Source: Paratinospora sagittata (lineage: Eukaryota; Streptophyta; Magnoliopsida; Ranunculales; Menispermaceae). Taken from it: a stretch of 64,000 nt of DNA. The position numbers and the translations under genes are program-made. Below are positions 12,501 to 24,304 of the stretch, in pieces. Position 1 is the stretch's first letter. Each line of letters opens with the position of its first letter. The stretch spans positions 24,100,987 through 24,164,986 of the forward strand of contig CM069612.1 of NCBI GenBank assembly GCA_035771175.1. Direction: 5' to 3'. The notes beneath the pieces are model-generated. The model did not search any database, had not been told where the DNA came from, and was given only the letters and a program-made list of their open reading frames with translations.

Positions 12501-15500
12501 GCTGGTGAATAAAGGTTTACCATTCCCAGCTTGAACACATTTGCTTGAAATGCAGTATGATTTAACCCTTTAGTGAGCATATCAGCGAGCTGATTATTGG
12601 TAGACACATATGGAGTACAGATCAACCCACTATCAAGCTTCTCTTTAATAAAGTGTCTATCAATCTCTATATGCTTGGTTCGATCATGTTGAACTGGGTT
12701 ATGGGCAATGCTAATTGCAGATTTATTGTCACATAGAGTCTCATAGGGCCATCCCAGTGTATCTTCAAATCTGTCAAAATTATCTGCAACCATAATAGCT
12801 CACAAACCCCTTGTGCCATTGCTCGGAATTCTGCTTCAGCACTAGATCTGGCCGCTACATTCTGTTTTTTACTTCGCCATGTCACAAAATTCCCACCAAG
12901 AAACGTACAATATCCAGTTGTTGATCTTCTGTCAACTACTGAACCAACATAGTCTGAATCAGTATATGCTTCAAGAACCATTCCTGTGTGTCGTTTAAAT
13001 AAGATGCCCTATCCCGGAGTCCCTTTAAGATACTGGAGAACGCGATTAGCTGCTTGCAAATGAATATCTTTAGGATTGTGCATGAACTGACTTATTACAC
13101 TCACTGCATATGCAATATCAGGTCTTGTGTGAAGAGATAGATGAGTCTTCCTACTAGTCTTTGATACATCTCTTTATTAACAGTCAGCGCTTCTGCAGCT
13201 TCTCCAAGCGTGATTAAGATCAATAGGAGTATTCATTGGTTTGCATGCTAGCTTCCCTGTTTCTTTAAGAAGGTCTGTAATGTACTTCTGTTGAGAGATA
13301 AAGATTCCATGTTTAGCGTGTGCCACTTCAATCCCTAGGAAGTATTTCAATCTCCCTAATTCCTTGATCTCAAATTCCTCGGTCAAACACCGCTTCAAAT
13401 TTTGTCTCTCGTTCTCATTGTTTCCTGTCATGATGATGTCATCAACATACACTAATAGAGCTATAACTCCCCCTGAAGTCAAGTGCTTAATAAACAAAGT
13501 GTGATCTCCTTGGCTTTGTTTATATCCCATACTTGTCATTACTTTGGCAAACTGACCAAACCATGCCCTCGGGGATTGTTTAAGTCCATATAGGGCCTTT
13601 TTTAATTTACACACTTTATCAGTGGTACAAAATCCTGGAGGCACTTCCATATAGATTTCTTCCTCTAAATCCCCATGTAAAAATGCATTTTTTACATCAA
13701 ATTGTTGCAGATCCCAGTCATAATTAGCTGCCAATGACAAAAGAAGTCTCACAGTATTCATTTTTGCAACTGGAGCAAATGTCTCTTGATAGTCCACACC
13801 ATATGTCTGAGTATATCCTTTGGCTACCAATCTTGCCTTGTAGCGCTCTAGGGACCCATCTGCTTTGTATTTTGCTGTATAAACCCATTTGCATGCAATA
13901 GGTTTCTTTCCTGGAGGTAAGTCTACCAACTCCCATGTTGTATTTTTCTCCAGGACTTCCATTTTCACATTCATAGCTTGTTTCCAATTTGTATTAGATA
14001 AAGCCTCGGATAATGACGTAGGAGTCTGGATATTATTCAGGCTGGTAAGGAAACTCTTATGGGTTGGTGAGAACTTCTCAAAGGATACAACATGAGATAG
14101 TGGATACAAGGGATGTTTAGTGCATTCCCTTGTTCCCTTTCTAATGGCAATGGGAAGGTCATTGTCAGGTTCAGAGGCTAAAAGATCATTGTTAGTTTCA
14201 GGAACTAATGAAATTTGTAAGGAGGGTTCAGGATTTGTTACCTCATTCTCAGAGATTGGTTCAGATTCTTGAGCTTGCATCGGTTCAGGAGCTGCGGCTT
14301 TATTCCTTGAGTACACTTGTCCAGTCATCCGATCCTTAGGTTCGCCATTGGGTACAGGTGGTGTAGGAGATTCAGGTTTGGTTTGTTGGAGGGTAAAGGG
14401 GTCAAAAAGATCAAAAGGGTTATCAAGGGAGTTCCGATCCTTATCTTCCATGATGACATTCTCCCTCGGAAGAGGAGGAGCGGAAAAATAGGGCTCAGGT
14501 TCACAGAAAGTGACATCGGCTGAGACAAAGAATTTCTTTGATGGCGATAGCATTTATATTCCTTTTGAGTGGAAGAGTGTCCGACAAAAACACACTTAAG
14601 AGCTCTAGGGTCCAACTTTCCCCTGTTGGGTTGGTGAACATGGACAAATGAAACACACCAAAATATTTTAGGTATAAGATTATTAGAGATTTTAAGCTTA
14701 GGATAAAATTGACGTAGCTTTTCCATAGGACTTTTGAAATCAAGGGTCCGGGATGGTAGACGGTTAATAAGATGTGTTGCAGTAAGGACAGCTTCCCCTC
14801 AATAGGACTTAGGCATATTATTCTGAAATAGAAAGGCTCGGGTTGTATCAAGTAGGTGACCGTTTTTTCTTTCAGCAACTCCATTTTGTTGTGGAGTGTG
14901 AACACAGGATGATTCATGAAGGATCCCCTCGGTTTGGAAGTAATTGGTCAATGTTTGATTAAAATAGTCTCTAGCATTGTCAAATCGAAATCTCTTGATT
15001 TTAGCACCAAACTGGGTGTGTATTATGTTATGGAAGGTAGGGAGAATAAAGCTCACATCGAATTTTTGTTTTAATAAGAATATCCACGAGACTCTAGTAC
15101 AATCATCAATGAAAGATACAAACCATCGCGCTCCAGAAACATTAGGTATTGGAGAGGGATCCCAAATATCACTATGAATGAGATCAAAAGGATCGAAACT
15201 TCTGTCATTACTCAGTGGAAAAGATATACGTTTGTGTTTCGCAAGTTCACACACTTCACAGTGAAATCTTCAACATTTAGAGATTTAAACAAAAAAGGAA
15301 ACATGATTTTAAGAGATCGAAAAGAAGGATGGCCAAGGCGGCGATGATAGAGCCATAGTTTTTCTTTATTGGAAAGTTTGTGCTCAGAGAGAAATGAAGT
15401 GGTACTCTTGATAGGATGTACTGGTGTCTCAAGGTAATACAACCCGTCCTGTTCCTTAGCATGTCCAATCATCGTCCCCAAGTCCTGGTCCTGAAATGCA

Positions 15501-18500
15501 CAGTAAGTAGGGAATAAGGTCACATTACAACTCAGATCATGGGTCAATTTTTTAATTGAGATAAGATTGGTAGATAGTTTAGGAACATGAAGAACATTTC
15601 TGAGTGTAAGGGTGGGGCTGATGTGAACATCACCTATACCAGCAATTATGGTTAAGGATCCATCAACTATGGCTATTTTTCGACTACTAGGACATGGGTT
15701 GTAGGTATGAAATATATTGGGAGAATTGGTCATGTGATCAGTAGCACCAGAATCTATAACTCAAGAGTTAGCAAAAGATTTATCCGAGACGTTAAATCCA
15801 ATAGAAATAGGAAAATTACCTGAATGGGCCAATGAACAGGTACCTGAGGGTTTGTCAAGAGTGCCAAGTAAAGATTTTAATCTTTCAATATCGTCTTGGC
15901 TGAATCCGTCTGGCACCTGGGAGGCTACAACTGTTGGTTCAGTAGACAGATGTGCTTGGCCACTGGTTTTCTGATGTCCTCCGTTGTAACCCCATTCTTT
16001 ATTGGAAGTTGAAGGTTTGCCATGAAGTTTCCAACACTTCTCCCTGGTATGTCTAGTTTTCTGACAATAAGTACACCTTAGATTGTCCCTATTGTCTCAA
16101 TTTGGGGCCTTTGATAATTCAGCGCGTGGAGTGTGTATCCTCTGATCATTTCCCCTATTGGCGATCATAGCTGAGCCTTCCAACTTCTGAGGTGTGAGCA
16201 TAACACTTCTTCTGCTTTCTTCAATCCGGATAGCGGAGATAGTCTCATTCAGAGTTAGTAACTCTTTGCTGAGAGTTTGAACTCTTACTTGATCAAACTC
16301 TGCATTGAGTCCAGCCAAGAAGTCATAGACTCGATCCTTCTCAATATAGGTCTTTAAAATTACAGCATCTGCAGGACATTTAGTCTCAATACACCTATAA
16401 TGGTCAAGTTCCTGCCAGAGATTTTTTAAGACATTGGCATATTCAGTGACCGTCATGTTGCCTTGTTTTGTTGTTCCAACTTTCACTTTGATTTCATACA
16501 CTTGGGCTGCAACATGGGCCTTAGAGTATGTCTGATGAACGGCATCCCAAATGTCTTTGGCGGTAGTTAGAAACATGCATGTATCACTAATATTTGGCGC
16601 CATTGAATTCCATAGCCATACCATTATAGAAGCATCTTCGTTATCCCATGCTATAAACTTAGGATCTCCAGGTGTGATCCAGTACCCAAAAGATGATTCA
16701 ATTTTCCTTTGCCCTTCAGAAAAGTACGTACCAGCTGAGACCACTTCAAATAATTTTTTCCATAAAGTCTGTAGGCTGCTTGAATGTTTGGTAGTTCTCC
16801 TTTCTCTATTTTATCAACTGTTTCTTCTGTCTGCACTGTTTCAGAAGTAACCGACAATTTTTATTTTTTTTTCCGCGTTCTTCAAAGATGTAAAGAAGAA
16901 GACGAAGAAGATGAGTCTAAAAGATGTAACGAAGAAGATGTAAAGAAGAAGATGAAGAAGACGAAGAAGATGTAAAGAAGAAGTTGAGTCTTGCTGAAAG
17001 AATAAGAAAAGATGACTAGAGAAGACGAAGAGAAAGAAAGAAGAAAGAAGAAAGAGAGAGAAGACGTAGGATGAAGACGCAATGATGACGATGACGAGGA
17101 TTGAGTTGCAGGGATTGAAGACGATGAACAGTGAGAGATCAAAGAGAGGATAAGGATCGCGATTAGCAACAGCAGTTGCAGACGAAAACAGTTGCAGATC
17201 GCGATTTGCAGATGAGGATCACGATTTAAATGGCTATCCAGATCGCGATTTAAATGGTTATCCAGCAGCAGTTCCAGATTGCGATTTGCAGGCGATCCAG
17301 TCGCACGAACCAGTTGCAGAGAGGATTCTTCAAACTGCGCGAACCAGTCGATGGTTCTGATGACGGTGATGTGCGATCCAGCGACGGCAGCAGCAGAGAC
17401 GACGAGGGCGACGCGGTTTCCACGCTAGCGATGAAGACAACGACAGTGATGAATGTTCCGGCAGCGACAACAATGAAGGCCACCCAAGACGATTCAGGCG
17501 ATGAAGGCCGAAAAAGATGATTTCGACGATGAAGGTCGAAACAGATTTCCCAGTAATAGAAACTAGGTCTCTGATACCATGTTAAGAAAATAAAATAATG
17601 AACGACATAAGATGTAACGTGGTTCGGCTTTATGGCCTACATCGACGGGAGAAGAGAAAGGATCTTTATTCTTCTGTAATGTCTTAATGGAGGGACTCCG
17701 TATATATAGACATACAGGGCTATGTACTTATAGCTATAATTACAATTTTAGTAACTGCTATATTCCTTAAAGGAAATAAATCCTTAAGGAAACAAATCTG
17801 TACAGGAAACAAATCTCAACAGTTAGAACTCTAAAAGCTCTGATGTCATAGTCTGTTGCAACTCTGAGGATGAGAGAAGTAACAAATATGCCATAGGATT
17901 CAGAATAATAGTCCAACACATGCATATTTCATGACATTCCCTTCCAACAAAGTAGAGCTATATATGCACCAACTACCAAGCATGCATCTATTGTGTTATT
18001 CCAATAAGTATCACTTTCTTAATTTCATACCTTTTTCCTTTTGCATGTAGTTGTGCTTGACTTGTTGAATTAGTTCTTGATTTCAGTCTTCTTCATGTGC
18101 TATGCAGGAAGTAAAGCGGAAGGAAGATGCAGCAGCTCGGGGTATTTCTCACTATTCATTTATAGTACTTGTATGTGTTTGTGCCAGTCAACAATATTAA
18201 CTGCCATGCGCAATTGACTGTTTGAATTGTTTCCCTTGGCTTCTTTGACAGCTGGAATTGACTTAGAGCATAAAAATTGGCCACCGTTTTTTCCCCTCAT
18301 TCATCATGATATTGCGAATGAAATCCCTATCCATCTGCAAAGGATGCAGTATATTGCGTTTACAACATGGTTAGGTATGTTATCTACGTCGCTGCATCAA
18401 TTTGATAGGTGCTTTTTTTTTTTCTTTTTTTTTTGGTGTTTGGAAATGAATTGGATGCATAATTTGTCATTTAGCTTTTAGGTATTTTGTTGCTATACTA

Positions 18501-21500
18501 GTGTAAGTTTAGGATTCATATTTGAAGCTTTGGTTTTGCAAGGTCAAATTGATTACTTGAATCCATATCTATTTTAAGATTCAGTAACTTTGGACTAATA
18601 CAAGCATTTGTAGCATGTTATTGGATCTTTTTCTAGAGAGAAAATCGCTTATTTATCCTGTATTGTATGTGAAAAGGAAACTCAGAAAAGTAAATTTGGT
18701 CAATTAATTATCTTTTTGATTGTATGATGTGAGCCTCCTCCAAGTCTCCAACATATTTTCCAAGAAACTTGGCTTTATGTATCCTCAAATCAAAGGCTTT
18801 GTAGATGAAAATTGAAGAGTGTTGAGTCCAAAATATTCTTGAGTTGGATATGATCATTTCCTTGCAATTCTTTCATTCAACTAAACTGGATTTCTGGTTA
18901 AGGGCATATTTGAACTATCAAGTTGCATGCTTCTATTGGTAAATTGTCCTTGGTCGGCCTTGAGTATACTATTTTTCATTGCTGAAGTGCAAGAAATGGA
19001 CTTCCATGATAACAAGAATTTATGGTTCTTACATAGGTGTTGGTGCTAGCGGTAGTGGGGTTAGTGTATGCATTAGACGTTCTCCCTTGGAATCACGTCG
19101 CATGATGTTTGGTGCCTTTTTTTTGGTTGTTTTGTTGATAAACAAATGCCTAATCTTCTTTTTTTGTGCAGGACTGTTTGCGTGCCTTGTATGGAACATT
19201 GTAGCAGTTACCACAGCCTGGATTAGAGGACAAGGTTAGTCTTTTCTTTAAATAAATCAGGCTTATTTAATGTTTAAGTTCCTTTTGTCCCTTGATCTGC
19301 TAAGTTTTCTAAATGTAGTATAAAACCTTGATATTTCGTATCTTATACCATAGGTGTAACAATATGGTTTCTTGCCATTATTTACTTCATATCTGGGGTT
19401 CCTGGAGGATATGTGTTGTGGTATCGTCCACTCTATCGTGCCATGAGGTACTCTTTTCTGTGACTATTCCAGATTACTGTTATTCCAGTATATTCATGAG
19501 TTACATCTGAATTATTTGGTTTGGACTCTAAACAATGACTACCAAAGCCTAGCTTATGTTTTACACTTGTGACAGTTGACTCACTGTTCTAGCAAATTGT
19601 CTACCTTATTGAGTGTACTTTTTCATTAATCAAGTAACCTGTAAGAACTCATGAAAAATATTAGCCCTGATAGTTTGATTAGCTTGTCTTGAATGTTGAA
19701 TTCTTGGTAGATCTTGTCCCTGTCTCGTGTGCTAGATAGTGTTGCAAAGATAATTGAGAAGAAAATTAAAGCTTTCTTGTGGAAAGGGGCTGATAATGCT
19801 TTGGTTTTCATTTGATTAATTGGAAGACAGTGCAAAAACCTGTGGAAAAAGGGGGCTTAGGTATTGGAAACATCACGTCTAGGAATAAGGCCCTTTGTGC
19901 GAAGTGGATTGGGAGGCTTCATCGGGAACCTCAATCTTTTTGGGCATGGGTCATTACTAGTAAATATGGCTCTATTGAACTCTGTAGGAGAATTGTCCCC
20001 AACATCAAGACAACGTACCGAAGCCCGTGGAAATTCATGGCATCCTTACTCCCCATCATCTTTCCTCATCTTTGTCTGAATGTAGGTGATGGTCGTTCAT
20101 TTCGGTTTTGGGAAGATTGTTCGTTGGGCAACAATTCCCTTGCCGATCTTTTTCCCAGACTTTACCATGCCTTAGCATTCCCACATGCTCCTATTGCCCA
20201 CTTTATTGTTAGCTTGAGTCACGACGACCCAATCCATTGGAATTTTTTCCTTTCCCCCTCCTTAACTGTGGGACAGCAAGTTGAGTTCAGTTCTTTGAGT
20301 TCCCTCTTGAGTTCAACGCAGCTCTCTTTGGATCTAGGATTGATTTGTTTGGACACTCAACCCCTCAGGTTCATTCTCCTCTCATTCCTTCTTCCAATAC
20401 CTCATTGATGATACATCCCTCCCCTCTTTCCCTCTAGCACCTAGAATCTGGGTGGATCTTACTCCATAATAAGCTTAATATGGGTGATGTCCTTCAGAAA
20501 AGACTCCCTCACATAGCACTTTCACCTCATTGCTGTTTTTTGTGCTTTCAATCTAATGATTCTGCTGAACACTTGTTTTTTAGATGCCCTTATTCTACAT
20601 TCTTATGGAAGGAATGGCATTTGAGACTTGGCGATAGGTTCCAGCCTCCCTCTTCGTTCGAGGAGTGCATCATTTTGGAGAATGCTCGCGGTATACGTAA
20701 CCATGGTGTTAATGTGATGAAAGTGGCCTCTTTAGCTACATAATGGATGGTTTGGAGGGAACAGAATCAGCGTATTTTTGATGGGGTGGTTAGAAGTTGC
20801 GATTGTCTTTGGAATGATTTAATCATCATGGCTAGCTCCTGGGTTGTTGCATTTTAGCTTAATGGTGACTACTCTCTAAACGAGTGGGTTAGAAATTGGG
20901 GAGAGTGTTTCTCTTTATCTTTTTGTGTTCGTGTTAGTCATTATTGTTGTTTTGCTGTTTTGGTTTCCTTGTTTTGTTTTGCTGAGTACCACTGGTGCTC
21001 CTCGTTGTTTGTTTTAAACCTCGATTTATTAATATAATCTGTGTTTGTTTCTTCTCAAAAAATAAAAAAAGACATGGAATGTTAAGCCCTATCCAGGCCT
21101 GAAGACATATTAGTTTCATATTGTTTTATATTTTTTTTTTTCTATTTATCTTACAATTTCTGTTCTCTCAGGACTGAAAGTGCCTTGAAATTTGGGTGGT
21201 TTTTTCTGTTCTATGTGGTAAGTTATTTAATTTTCATTTTCTTTCCTATAGGTGACTTTTAGTTATTCATTTTATGTGGGTATTGTATTAAATTTAGGGG
21301 CCATTAATGACTTTATTTTTTATTTCTTATTCCAGCTTCACATTGGCTTCTGCATCTTTGCAGCAGTGGCCCCTCCTGTTATTTTTAAAGGAAAATCTCT
21401 GGCGTAAGTTCCATCTATTGAATTTGGAAGCTGTGATTTGCTTTTAAATTTTTTAGCTTCCATGCCTTGAGTTCTATTTGATTTTTGCACTTGCAACCAG

Positions 21501-23684
21501 TCATTATTAAGTTATAGAAACTAAGATTCATCTAGTCCCTTGTATTTTAAGTTCATGGTCTAAGCCCCTCCTACCAAGGTTGATCAGGATTGATTACTAC
21601 AACAATCATTCAATTTTGAAAATTCTTCCCCTACTGCCTTCATTTGCTACGCTTGGATGATCATAACCTCATTGCCAAGACTTTCAGTGAGTGAAAATAG
21701 ACTTTGGCTGTGACCAGCATCTGAAACTGACCCCACTACACTATCCTCATCCTAGACAATTTGTTTTTTGTTTTGGGTCTATAACTAAGAAACCCATTGG
21801 TGCTGGAAGCAATAACAAGTAACAGATAAGGGGTGTATTCAGTGTGCAAGATTCTTGCTATTGCAGGATCTGGGAAGGGTTGATGTTTGTATTCCAAATT
21901 ATAGAGACTATTTCTGGATTTGAACCTGTGACCTTCAGGTCACAATGGAGCAACATTTATAGATGTGCCAAGTCACACCGTTGAGAGCTCTTGTTTACAA
22001 AATCTATCTACCTCAGTAAACGAAAAATTACTTGCTGGTAATGGATCCTGAGGCTTCAGCAAGGGCTTGGAGGAGATAATAAACAGAATTGGCAGAAGTG
22101 ATGGTTGCTATTGTTAGCACTGAGCATATGAGGGGCAACTTAGAAGTTCGTATATAGCAATCAGTCAAAATGGTCAGAGGGACCAAGACCAAGAATTTGA
22201 AATGCAAGGACTAACTTCTAGTTCCTGGAGATTAATTAGGATTGCTTGCAAATATCTCCATTTTATTTCTAGCAAAGGAAGGTAAGTTCTTTGAACAAAA
22301 TAAAAGAGGGAGGAATGTGTTAACTTTCTCTTGAATATTCTTTTTGGATAGTGCGAACAATAATTATTTTGAATTTGGAAAATATATTTTTATTTTTTTC
22401 AATTTTCTAGTCTAAGGTTGTTGGAATTGCATTATGAGGAATAATGATGAACATGAAGCAATTGATATTTTTCTTATATGCCATAATGATGATTCCTTTG
22501 TTTAATCTCGTGAAACAGGGGTATCCTGCCGGCAATAGATCTTATTAGTGACCATATTTTAGTTGGGGTAAGTTTAATGCTTTCACCTTGTTTAATTTTT
22601 GTGGTAATTTGGATGATGCTAGTTACGCACACAGGTTATTTGCTTGGTAGTTGTCAAGGAAATCTTTAGTCATTGATGAGTAATCATGTAATTAAAGATT
22701 AAGGTTTTGTAGATGGATGGTGCTACAGGGACTCAGGCACAAACTCAGTAGAGTACTAACACGCTCGAGTCCTTTAGATTATCCTAGAGTTGCTCAATAC
22801 ACACGGCTGTAGGATGATCAAATGGACTTAGACGTGCGAGGACACAAGCTGGGTTTAGTTCTAAGTTCCTTCATCATTTTCCCTAGTAGATGGCCTTTTT
22901 TGTGTCTGCTTAATTTCAAATATGATTGTTATCTTTCTTTTCTTTTCTTTTTTCTTCTTTGGTTCTAGGTTGTCAGTCTTCATCTCTACTTTTTGAGATA
23001 ACAGAAAGGAAAATTTTCATTACCTGAAATACAGAAGGTCATATTGTAAATTGGAATTTCAATATTGGATATTTGTTTCTGAATGTTGACTAGTTACATG
23101 TATTCACATAAATGAACTAATTTGGTTCACTTTGTTTTTCAAGTTTCTAAAATTTTCTTCATGATTCAAAGTTCAAACGGTTCAAAGTTTTAAATTTTAA
23201 AACTATAAATTCTTTCTCTACCTGTTGATCTTCTAGCTTTATCATCTCTTAGGGAAATATCCTAAATTATCCACCAAAAAAAAGATCTCTCTTCTTTATT
23301 TCATGGAACTGCCTTATCTATCTTTTTTCTTTTGACCGAACCCTATCTCACTTTTCAAGTAACTTCACAATTGTGTTCAACAATCAAATTATAAAATATT
23401 TGCTGGTGAAGTAGAAGGTTTGAGTTGTTTCTCATGTCTTGCTTTCAGATCTTCTACTTTATTGGATTTGGTCTTTTCTGCCTTGAATCAGTTGTCAGCA
23501 TTTGGGTCATACAGGTCAGTTGCTTGTGTTCTTATGTTTTATGCATCAACCCTATCCACTACCCAGTTTTTCACATTTCCTTGCGTCTTGTGAGCAGCAA
23601 GTAGGCATGTACTTCCGAGGAACCGGCAAAGCTGCAGAACTGAAGCGTGACGCTGCAAGGGGAGCCATGAGGGCAGCAATTTGA
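9597..23684 (+). CDS. SCAMP: Secretory carrier-associated membrane protein (SCAMP)
   Basis: SCAMPs are tetraspanning proteins of the trans-Golgi, early endosome and plasma membrane that act in vesicle trafficking. Twelve exons join in frame: 9597-9653, 10926-11042, 11144-11206, 18108-18141, 18252-18374, 19172-19234, 19354-19447, 21172-21217, 21336-21403, 22519-22567, 23449-23514, 23598-23684. The CDS is 867 nt and encodes 288 residues, the usual size for plant SCAMPs. The N-terminus starts [19 protein letters not shown] with two NPF motifs that bind EH-domain endocytic proteins. A Lys/Glu-rich coiled coil follows ([16 protein letters not shown]), then the conserved [18 protein letters not shown] and four membrane segments, with [19 protein letters not shown] between the second and third. 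The tail ends [10 protein letters not shown]. Transposons have stretched introns 3 and 7, but all splice sites look intact. The paralogue cannot be specified. Confidence 0.96.
11364..11952 (-). mobile_element. Solo LTR in SCAMP intron 3
   Basis: A 589-bp block starts TGAAAG and ends CCAACA on the plus strand; on the minus strand it starts TGTTGGATTTTGG, a typical LTR opening. A TATA-like CTATATATAGAC lies near 11750. The same six bases, GACACC, flank it on both sides (11358-11363 and 11953-11958), as a target duplication. There are no internal genes, so it is probably a solo LTR left by recombination. A 31-bp tandem repeat of the flank follows at 11953-12003. Confidence 0.6.
12240..12244. repeat. 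Target-site duplication, left
   Basis: GTTAG directly before the copia element; the identical five bases follow it at 17822-17826. Confidence 0.9.
12245..12489 (-). repeat. Copia 3' LTR (minus-strand orientation)
   Basis: 245 bp, TGTT...AACA termini. It differs from the partner LTR by about 7 substitutions, a 1-bp indel, and an extra TA in the TATATATATA tract. Confidence 0.93.
12497..12981 (-). pseudogene. Copia RNase H fragment, frameshifted
   Basis: The first frame (12981 to about 12667) reads [21 protein letters not shown], then [20 protein letters not shown]. The second (12793-12497) continues with [20 protein letters not shown] and [14 protein letters not shown]. Together these are the hallmark motifs of copia RNase H (DAD.AG-like start, SSAEAE, DN.SA, KHI.I..HF). 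A frameshift near 12700 splits the domain. It ends close to the polypurine tract, as expected for the last pol domain. Confidence 0.93.
13177..14553 (-). pseudogene. Copia reverse transcriptase region
   Basis: A 458-codon open stretch that begins in the integrase-RT linker. It carries the full RVT_2 domain: [68 protein letters not shown], then the catalytic motif [12 protein letters not shown]. The frame is lost near 13200, and the connection to RNase H contains stops. It is the longest intact stretch of the element. It was a retrotransposon enzyme, not a host gene. Confidence 0.94.
14553..15254 (-). pseudogene. Copia integrase region, interrupted
   Basis: The integrase core reads [31 protein letters not shown], and [20 protein letters not shown], giving the D, D and E positions of the DDE core. 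A stop follows NNMPKSY, then the frame continues with [16 protein letters not shown] and [17 protein letters not shown], the usual C-terminal copia integrase motif. A frameshift then leads into the RT frame. Confidence 0.92.
15254..15790 (-). pseudogene. Copia protease and GAG-pre-integrase region
   Basis: The aspartic protease active site [11 protein letters not shown] lies just before codon 15733; an in-frame stop precedes it. Further on, [19 protein letters not shown] and [14 protein letters not shown] (the pre-integrase H...H motif) follow in the expected order. The zinc-binding cysteines near the end (KCVNL) are partly degraded. Confidence 0.9.
15830..16857 (-). pseudogene. Copia gag, frameshifted
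   Basis: The frame opens at 16857 ([20 protein letters not shown]), gives [19 protein letters not shown], then shifts near 16700 into a second frame with [29 protein letters not shown] and [13 protein letters not shown], typical of the UBN2/RVT gag domain. It stops near 16097. Beyond the stop, [14 protein letters not shown] is a CX2CX4HX4C zinc knuckle. At least one frameshift and one stop make it non-functional. Confidence 0.92.
16858..17568 (-). other. Copia untranslated leader with simple and short tandem repeats
   Basis: About 710 bp lie between the primer-binding site and gag. On the plus strand 16876-17060 is purine-rich (GAAGAAGATG-type repeats), and 17190-17290 has short repeats such as GATCGCGATTTAAATGG. 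No conserved coding domain is visible. The short reading frames here are probably by-products of composition. Confidence 0.6.
17580..17821 (-). repeat. Copia 5' LTR (minus-strand orientation)
   Basis: 242 bp, TGTT...AACA termini. The primer-binding site abuts it at 17569-17579, and the right-hand copy of GTTAG follows. Confidence 0.93.
17822..17826. repeat. Target-site duplication, right
   Basis: GTTAG, identical to 12240-12244. Confidence 0.9.
19690..21070 (+). mobile_element. 5'-truncated LINE (ORF2 3' end) in SCAMP intron 7
   Basis: Broken frames carry the C-terminal part of a plant L1-type ORF2. They read [20 protein letters not shown], then [20 protein letters not shown] (19807 on) and [10 protein letters not shown] with [15 protein letters not shown]. 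The zf-RVT domain is at 20480-20743 ([20 protein letters not shown], then [19 protein letters not shown]). The end is an A-rich tail at about 21054-21070. It lies in the SCAMP sense direction. Short related sequences TGAATGTT and GGAATGTT at the two sides may be the worn target duplication. Confidence 0.88.
21831..21990 (-). mobile_element. Au-like SINE in SCAMP intron 9
   Basis: On the minus strand the block has GTTGCTCCATTGTGACC, then a clear pol III B box in GGTCACAGGTTCAAATCC, then the Au-type body ending GCAAGAATCTTGCACACTG. Order and motifs match other Au-like copies in this window. Target duplications were not found. It is antisense to SCAMP. Confidence 0.55.
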
Positions 23685-24304
23685 CATGTTCATGCCATGA
23701 TGAGATCTTGCTCGAAAGCCGCCCATTTTCTGTCACAATAGCTTTAAGGCTACAATGCCTTAAAACCAGGAACAAAGTTTTTGCACTAACCAAAGTCCCA
23801 TTTACATGTGTTCCCCTCACTTGTTTGTTTTATTCTTTTGGGTTCTATGACAAGAACTTAGTCTGCAATGAGATAGGCTTTCCTTTTGGTACACCAGACT
23901 TTGAACAGAGTTTTTGTTCGAGTCTTTCAGAGGATATAGCTTTCTCAAAAGCCATTCTTTCTTGTGATGTTGTTTCCTTCTTTTACATACATGATCTTGT
24001 AAACGGTTCATTTCTGCATTCTCAGGAGAAGTGTTCATAAAACAGTGGGAGTATGTAATTTTTCACTATTTGATTAATGCCCATAGTTGGTCAAATCCAA
24101 AAATAGTTTTTAAGATTTTATTTAGATAAATAATTTATTTAAAATAAAAAATCGTTTTTACAAATCAAACTGAACATTTTGCCCATTTTATGAATTAAAT
24201 AACTGGGAACAAAATTCTTGAAACTCAAATTTGGTCCAAAACCAAAAAAAAAAATTAATTTCTGGAACCAATTTACATCTCATGCTACTACTTAGCTCTT
24301 TCTC
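23685..24304. other. SCAMP 3' UTR and spacer before PPR gene
   Basis: Mildly GC-richer to about 24040, then AT-rich. No supported coding sequence. The first part is presumably the SCAMP 3' UTR; the last 200 bp would be the promoter of the next gene. Confidence 0.5.

Larger units (their letters stand above)
12245..17821 (-). mobile_element. Ty1/copia LTR retrotransposon, nearly full length but inactive
   Basis: The element has two LTRs (12245-12489 and 17580-17821), each starting TGTTAAGA and ending TCTCAACA, and is bounded by the 5-bp duplication GTTAG. On the minus strand, a primer-binding site TGGTATCAGAG (17579-17569) touches the 5' LTR, and a polypurine tract TTGAGGGGGAG (12500-12490) touches the 3' LTR. 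The domain order is gag, protease, integrase, reverse transcriptase, RNase H, which defines Ty1/copia. Frameshifts and stop codons break the polyprotein, so it is not autonomous. A hand alignment of the LTRs shows about 7 substitutions and 2 small indels over about 242 bp. It lies antisense in SCAMP intron 3. Confidence 0.96.

Noticed and set aside
16858..17520. Several small frames on both strands in the copia leader
   Set aside because: The sequence is GAAGAA- and CAGCAG-type low-complexity DNA; the frames are Ser- or Lys-rich by composition only.
23681..24040. 119-codon frame after the SCAMP stop
   Set aside because: It overlaps the SCAMP 3' UTR, has no recognisable domain and no good start context.
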